Part shown: positions 61,379 to 64,000 of the stretch, in pieces | Layout of the letters: every line of letters starts with the position of its first letter | How positions within the stretch are numbered: the first letter of the stretch is position 1 | Origin: Alloyangia mangrovi | GTDB lineage: Bacteria; Pseudomonadota; Alphaproteobacteria; Rhodobacterales; Rhodobacteraceae | Reading direction: 5' to 3' | DNA length: 64,000 nucleotides | Assembly (NCBI RefSeq): GCF_002300555.2 | Contig: NZ_NTHN02000028.1 | Span: 1-64,000 of the forward strand | Notes under the pieces: generated by a model | What the model saw: only the letters and a program-made list of their open reading frames with translations | The model's database searches: none | Told to the model about the DNA's origin: nothing | Made by a program: the position numbers and the translations under genes

Positions 61379-62893
61379 ATGGACAACATTCTCGAAGCCC
61401 TCACCCTGGTGGCCGACCTGCGGGTGCTGCTCGGCATTTGCACGGGCACCTTCCTCGGGCTCGTCATGGGCGCGCTGCCCGGGTTGACCGCAGCCATGGC
61501 CATCGCCCTGCTGATCCCGCTGACTTTCGGCATGGGGCCGGTGCTGGGCGTCGGTATGCTGCTCGGGGCCTTCTGCGGCGCCATTGCGGGCGGCGCGGTG
61601 CCGGCGATCCTGCTTAACATTCCCGGCACGCCCTCGTCGGTGACCACCACGCTCGACGGCTTTCCGATGGCCCGCAACGGCGAAGCGGGCAAGGCGCTCG
61701 GCATTTCGATCACCTCGAGCTTCATCGGGGGCGTCATCGGGGCGCTGCTGTTGATCGCCCTGTCGCTGCCGATCGCCCGGTTCGCCCTGGAGTTCGGACC
61801 GGCGGAGTTCTTCGCGCTCGGGGTTTTCGGCCTGGTGATCATCGCGTCGGTGTCCTCGGGCTCGATGCTGCGCGGGCTGGTGGCTGGGCTGCTGGGGCTG
61901 TTCCTCGCCACGGTCGGGTCCGATCCGATGACCGGGGCCTTGCGCTTCACTGGCGGCGAGCCTGCGCTGATTACCGGCATCGGCCTGCTGCCGGCGCTGA
62001 TAGGCCTCTTTGCCGTGAGCCAGGTGCTGCAGGACGTCTACAGCCGGACTGGACGGCGCGCCGCCGAAGCCGTCACCCAGAGCTTCGATCGCGCTCGCCC
62101 GCCGTTCGGGCTGATCGCCCGCGCGTGGAGGGTCGTGGCGTCCTCCACAATCATCGGCGTCATCGTCGGGGCCATTCCGGGTGCCGGCGGCTCGATCTCG
62201 TCGTTCATTTCCTACGATCAAGCCCGGCGCATGTCGCGCACACCCGAGAAGTTCGGCACCGGCGCGCCCGAGGGGCTGATCGCCTCAGAAAGTTCGAACA
62301 ACGCCACTGCGGGCGGCGCGCTGATCCCCATGCTGACGCTCGGCGTGCCGGGCGAAGTGGCCACCGCGGTGCTGATGGGCGGGCTGACGATCCAGGGCGT
62401 GCGGCCCGGCCCGGCCCTCTTCGATCAGCAGGCCTCGCTGGTCTACGCGATCTTCCTCGCCTTCATCCTTGCTAATTGCGCGATGTTCCTGATCCAGCTT
62501 TTCGGGATCAGGCTGTTCGTCCGCATCCTCGGGGTGCCGACGCGGGTCATGATGCCTCTCATCCTGATGTTCTGCGTGATCGGGGTCTACGGGGTAAACG
62601 GTTCGGTCTTCGAGCTCTGGCTGATGCTTGGCTTCGGGGTGCTAGGGTTTTTCCTCAACCGCTACGGCTTCGGAACAGCGCCGGTGATCCTCGGGCTCAT
62701 CCTGGGGGCGCTCACCGAGTCTAACTTGCGCCGAGGCATGACCGTATTTGACGGCGACTGGACGGCCTTTCTGTTACGGCCAATCAGTGCAACGCTATTG
62801 CTGTTGGCCGTGCTCTTCCTCAGCGCGATCCTTTGGCAAAACCATAAGTTCAGGCAGAACGACAAAAAGGCAGAGGAGGCCTCACAGCGATGA
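61379..62893 (+). CDS. TctA-family transporter large permease
   Basis: 504 residues with about 12 transmembrane helices. Conserved TctA motifs: LVMGALPGLTAAMAIALLIP near the N-terminus, AIPGAGGSISSFISYDQARR, SSNNATAGGALIPMLTLGVP and ILGLILGALTESNLRRG. Forms the sodium-driven channel for the acid captured by the TctC protein. Confidence 0.94.
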   Translation: MDNILEALTLVADLRVLLGICTGTFLGLVMGALPGLTAAMAIALLIPLTFGMGPVLGVGMLLGAFCGAIAGGAVPAILLNIPGTPSSVTTTLDGFPMARNGEAGKALGISITSSFIGGVIGALLLIALSLPIARFALEFGPAEFFALGVFGLVIIASVSSGSMLRGLVAGLLGLFLATVGSDPMTGALRFTGGEPALITGIGLLPALIGLFAVSQVLQDVYSRTGRRAAEAVTQSFDRARPPFGLIARAWRVVASSTIIGVIVGAIPGAGGSISSFISYDQARRMSRTPEKFGTGAPEGLIASESSNNATAGGALIPMLTLGVPGEVATAVLMGGLTIQGVRPGPALFDQQASLVYAIFLAFILANCAMFLIQLFGIRLFVRILGVPTRVMMPLILMFCVIGVYGVNGSVFELWLMLGFGVLGFFLNRYGFGTAPVILGLILGALTESNLRRGMTVFDGDWTAFLLRPISATLLLLAVLFLSAILWQNHKFRQNDKKAEEASQR

Positions 62894-63649
62894 CCAACAA
62901 CCCTTTCAAAGCCGCGCTCGCCGCGCGAGGAAGGCTCTCCGGCTTCTGGCTCTCGCTCTGTTCGCCCGCGGTGACTGAAATCGCGGGGGGGGAGCGCTGC
63001 GGACTGGTTGCTGCTCGACATGGAGCACGCCCCCAATGACCTGTCGATGATGGCCGATCAACTGCGCGCCTCGAAGGCGGTGGGCGGGCCCGAGCCAGTG
63101 GTGCGCCCGCCGGTCTCAGAGCCGGTCATGACGAAACGCCTGCTCGATGTCGGCGCCCGCAGTCTGATGTTCCCGATGATCCAGTCGGCGGAGATGGCCG
63201 CCGATGTGGTGCGCTGGACACGCTATCCGCCGCACGGCATTCGCGGCCATTCGGGCACGATCCGCGCCAATCGCTACGGGCGGAGCACGGATTACCTAAT
63301 GAGCTACGAGGCGGATTTGTGCATCATTGTGCAGGTCGAGACTCCAGAAGCGATTGCCGCCATCCCCGAGATCGCCGCAGTCGAGGGGATCGACGCGATC
63401 TTCATTGGTCCCGGTGATTTGGCCTCGTCGATGGGCAAGGTCGGCAATGTTGGAGACGCGGAGGTGCAAGAGGCGATCCGGCGTGCCACCGCAGCCTGCC
63501 AAACCGCGGGAATCGCGGTCGGCATTCTTGGATACGGCGCTGAGGCCGCACGCTCCTACTTCGACGCTGGCATCAACTTCGTCGCGATAGCCGGCGATGC
63601 TTGGCTCTTGGCGCGCGCTATGGACGACATGATCAAACAAGTCGGCTAG
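62890..63649 (+). CDS. HpcH/HpaI-family class II aldolase, +1 frameshift as read
   Basis: About 252 residues when one G is removed from the G8 run at 62985-62992 (TEIAGG joins SAADWLLLDMEHAPND). Features: WLLLDMEHAPND (catalytic His/Glu region), the metal Glu in VQVETPEAIAAI, and the Asp in AIFIGPGDLASSMG. Family members cleave 2-keto-3-deoxy acids to pyruvate and an aldehyde using a divalent metal, the expected step after the dehydratase. ATGA overlap with the TctA gene. Confidence 0.85.
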
Positions 63650-63837
63650 CGGGGGCTTGGAGACAAAAAGCGGGTAGCTGGCGTTTAGGCTAAGTGGGAA
63701 CTAAAATCGTCGCTAAGATCCGAGTGTTCGTCATCAAGTGGGTCGGGGGCTCAGGATACTCTGACGCTAGGACGGCTCTTCCAGGATTGGCGCTCGAAGG
63801 AGGGGCGCTGAGCCGTCTCCTGCCCCCCCAAGCAGAC

Positions 63838-63862
63838 GCGCCCGCAGCCAAGCTGCGGGCGC
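63838..63862 (+). terminator. Terminator hairpin after the acid-sugar operon
   Basis: Perfect 11-bp stem GCGCCCGCAGC / GCTGCGGGCGC with a three-base loop, followed by TTT on the plus strand. It lies between the aldolase and the convergent dehydrogenase gene and could serve both. Confidence 0.75.
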
Positions 63863-63886
63863 TTTCGCCTGCGGTGCCCGGACGTC

Positions 63887-64000
63887 TCAGGCGACCTGAT
63901 TCGGAACTTCTCCGCCGCTGAACCAGGCATCGAGGTTGTCCAGAACCCGGTCGCCCATCGCCCGGCGGGTGACTTCGGTTGCCGAGCCCACATGCGGCAG
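63887..64000 (-). CDS. 2-hydroxyacid dehydrogenase (glyoxylate/hydroxypyruvate reductase type), C-terminus only
   Basis: The minus strand enters the window with LPHVGSATEVTRRAMGDRVLD and ends with AWFSGGEVPNQVA. LPHVGSAT-x-x-TR-x-AM holds the catalytic His of the D-isomer-specific 2-hydroxyacid dehydrogenases (GhrB/HprA group). Only 37 codons are visible. Its convergence with the aldolase gene may indicate a role in reducing glyoxylate-like or hydroxypyruvate-like products of that pathway. Confidence 0.82.
   Translation of the reverse strand: MPHVGSATEVTRRAMGDRVLDNLDAWFSGGEVPNQVA

Noticed and set aside
24557-62992. Programmed ribosomal frameshifting as the explanation of the split genes
   Set aside because: The genes are unrelated and need the same net correction only at long homopolymers of any base, with no shared slippery heptamer or downstream structure; run-length error is simpler.
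1-64000. CRISPR arrays, tRNA or rRNA genes, insertion sequences, prophage or defence systems
   Set aside because: No regularly spaced repeats, no cloverleaf or rRNA-like conserved segments, and no transposase, integrase or phage-type proteins were seen on either strand.

Overview
The window is high-GC bacterial DNA, very probably a Rhodobacteraceae-type (Roseobacter/Paracoccus-like) alphaproteobacterium. This rests on GC-rich codon use, dense operons of ABC, TRAP and TTT solute transporters, GMC and ALDH oxidoreductases, and one-component regulators. There are no rRNA genes, convincing tRNAs, CRISPR arrays or intact mobile elements. I read it as an accessory catabolic region: regulator-controlled uptake and degradation modules for small, probably sugar-, sugar-acid- and amine-like compounds, bordered by decayed gene ends.

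Layout. (1) 1-4.3 kb: a patchy zone with a partial Rrf2 regulator, an Lrp/AsnC regulator, a 5'-eroded RpiB/LacAB-type isomerase abutting a broken minus-strand gene end, a zinc-ribbon membrane miniprotein, an Old Yellow Enzyme remnant, a metallo-hydrolase-like protein and a small orphan. (2) 4.3-15.4 kb, minus: a nine-gene unit (TPP enzyme, HisD-like dehydrogenase, MalEFGK-type ABC importer, GMC oxidoreductase, secreted alpha/beta hydrolase, GH3 enzyme). (3) 15.6-21.4 kb: an XRE regulator, a cupin-like gene, an AspA/fumarase-family lyase, a TIM-barrel isomerase and a GMC oxidoreductase, tied to unit 2 by a 10-bp-phased TGCGTCA motif. (4) 21.6-29.4 kb: TRAP transporter, DapA-family protein, ALDH, FAD amine/amino-acid oxidoreductase, LysR. 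(5) 29.6-57.3 kb: a large LacI-associated region. It holds LrgAB, a ribose-type ABC importer with a dimethylformamidase-like protein and a RbsD/FucU mutarotase, a second AspA-like lyase with ALDH and a MalEFGK-type importer, then proline-racemase-family enzyme, GMC, cupin, hydrolase, aspartate dehydrogenase, SDR and NIPSNAP genes, an HTH-less LacI-like protein, a HAD phosphatase, a bicupin/MarR pair and an MFS transporter. The box GAAAACGTTTAC recurs in four intergenic regions. (6) 57.6-63.7 kb: a GntR-controlled acid-sugar module (enolase-superfamily dehydratase, TctCBA transporter, HpaI-type aldolase). (7) The end of a 2-hydroxyacid dehydrogenase gene runs off the right edge.

Two points matter for any reader. 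First, seven genes are interrupted by eight +1 frameshifts, and all eight sit in mononucleotide runs of 7-9. Six-base runs in intact genes are unaffected, so these are most likely base-calling errors, and I describe the genes as probably functional. Second, the regulatory sites (XRE, LacI, GntR and MarR candidates) are unusually legible and let the region be divided into regulons from sequence alone. Functions given at family level come from motif recognition; substrates are inferred and uncertain.
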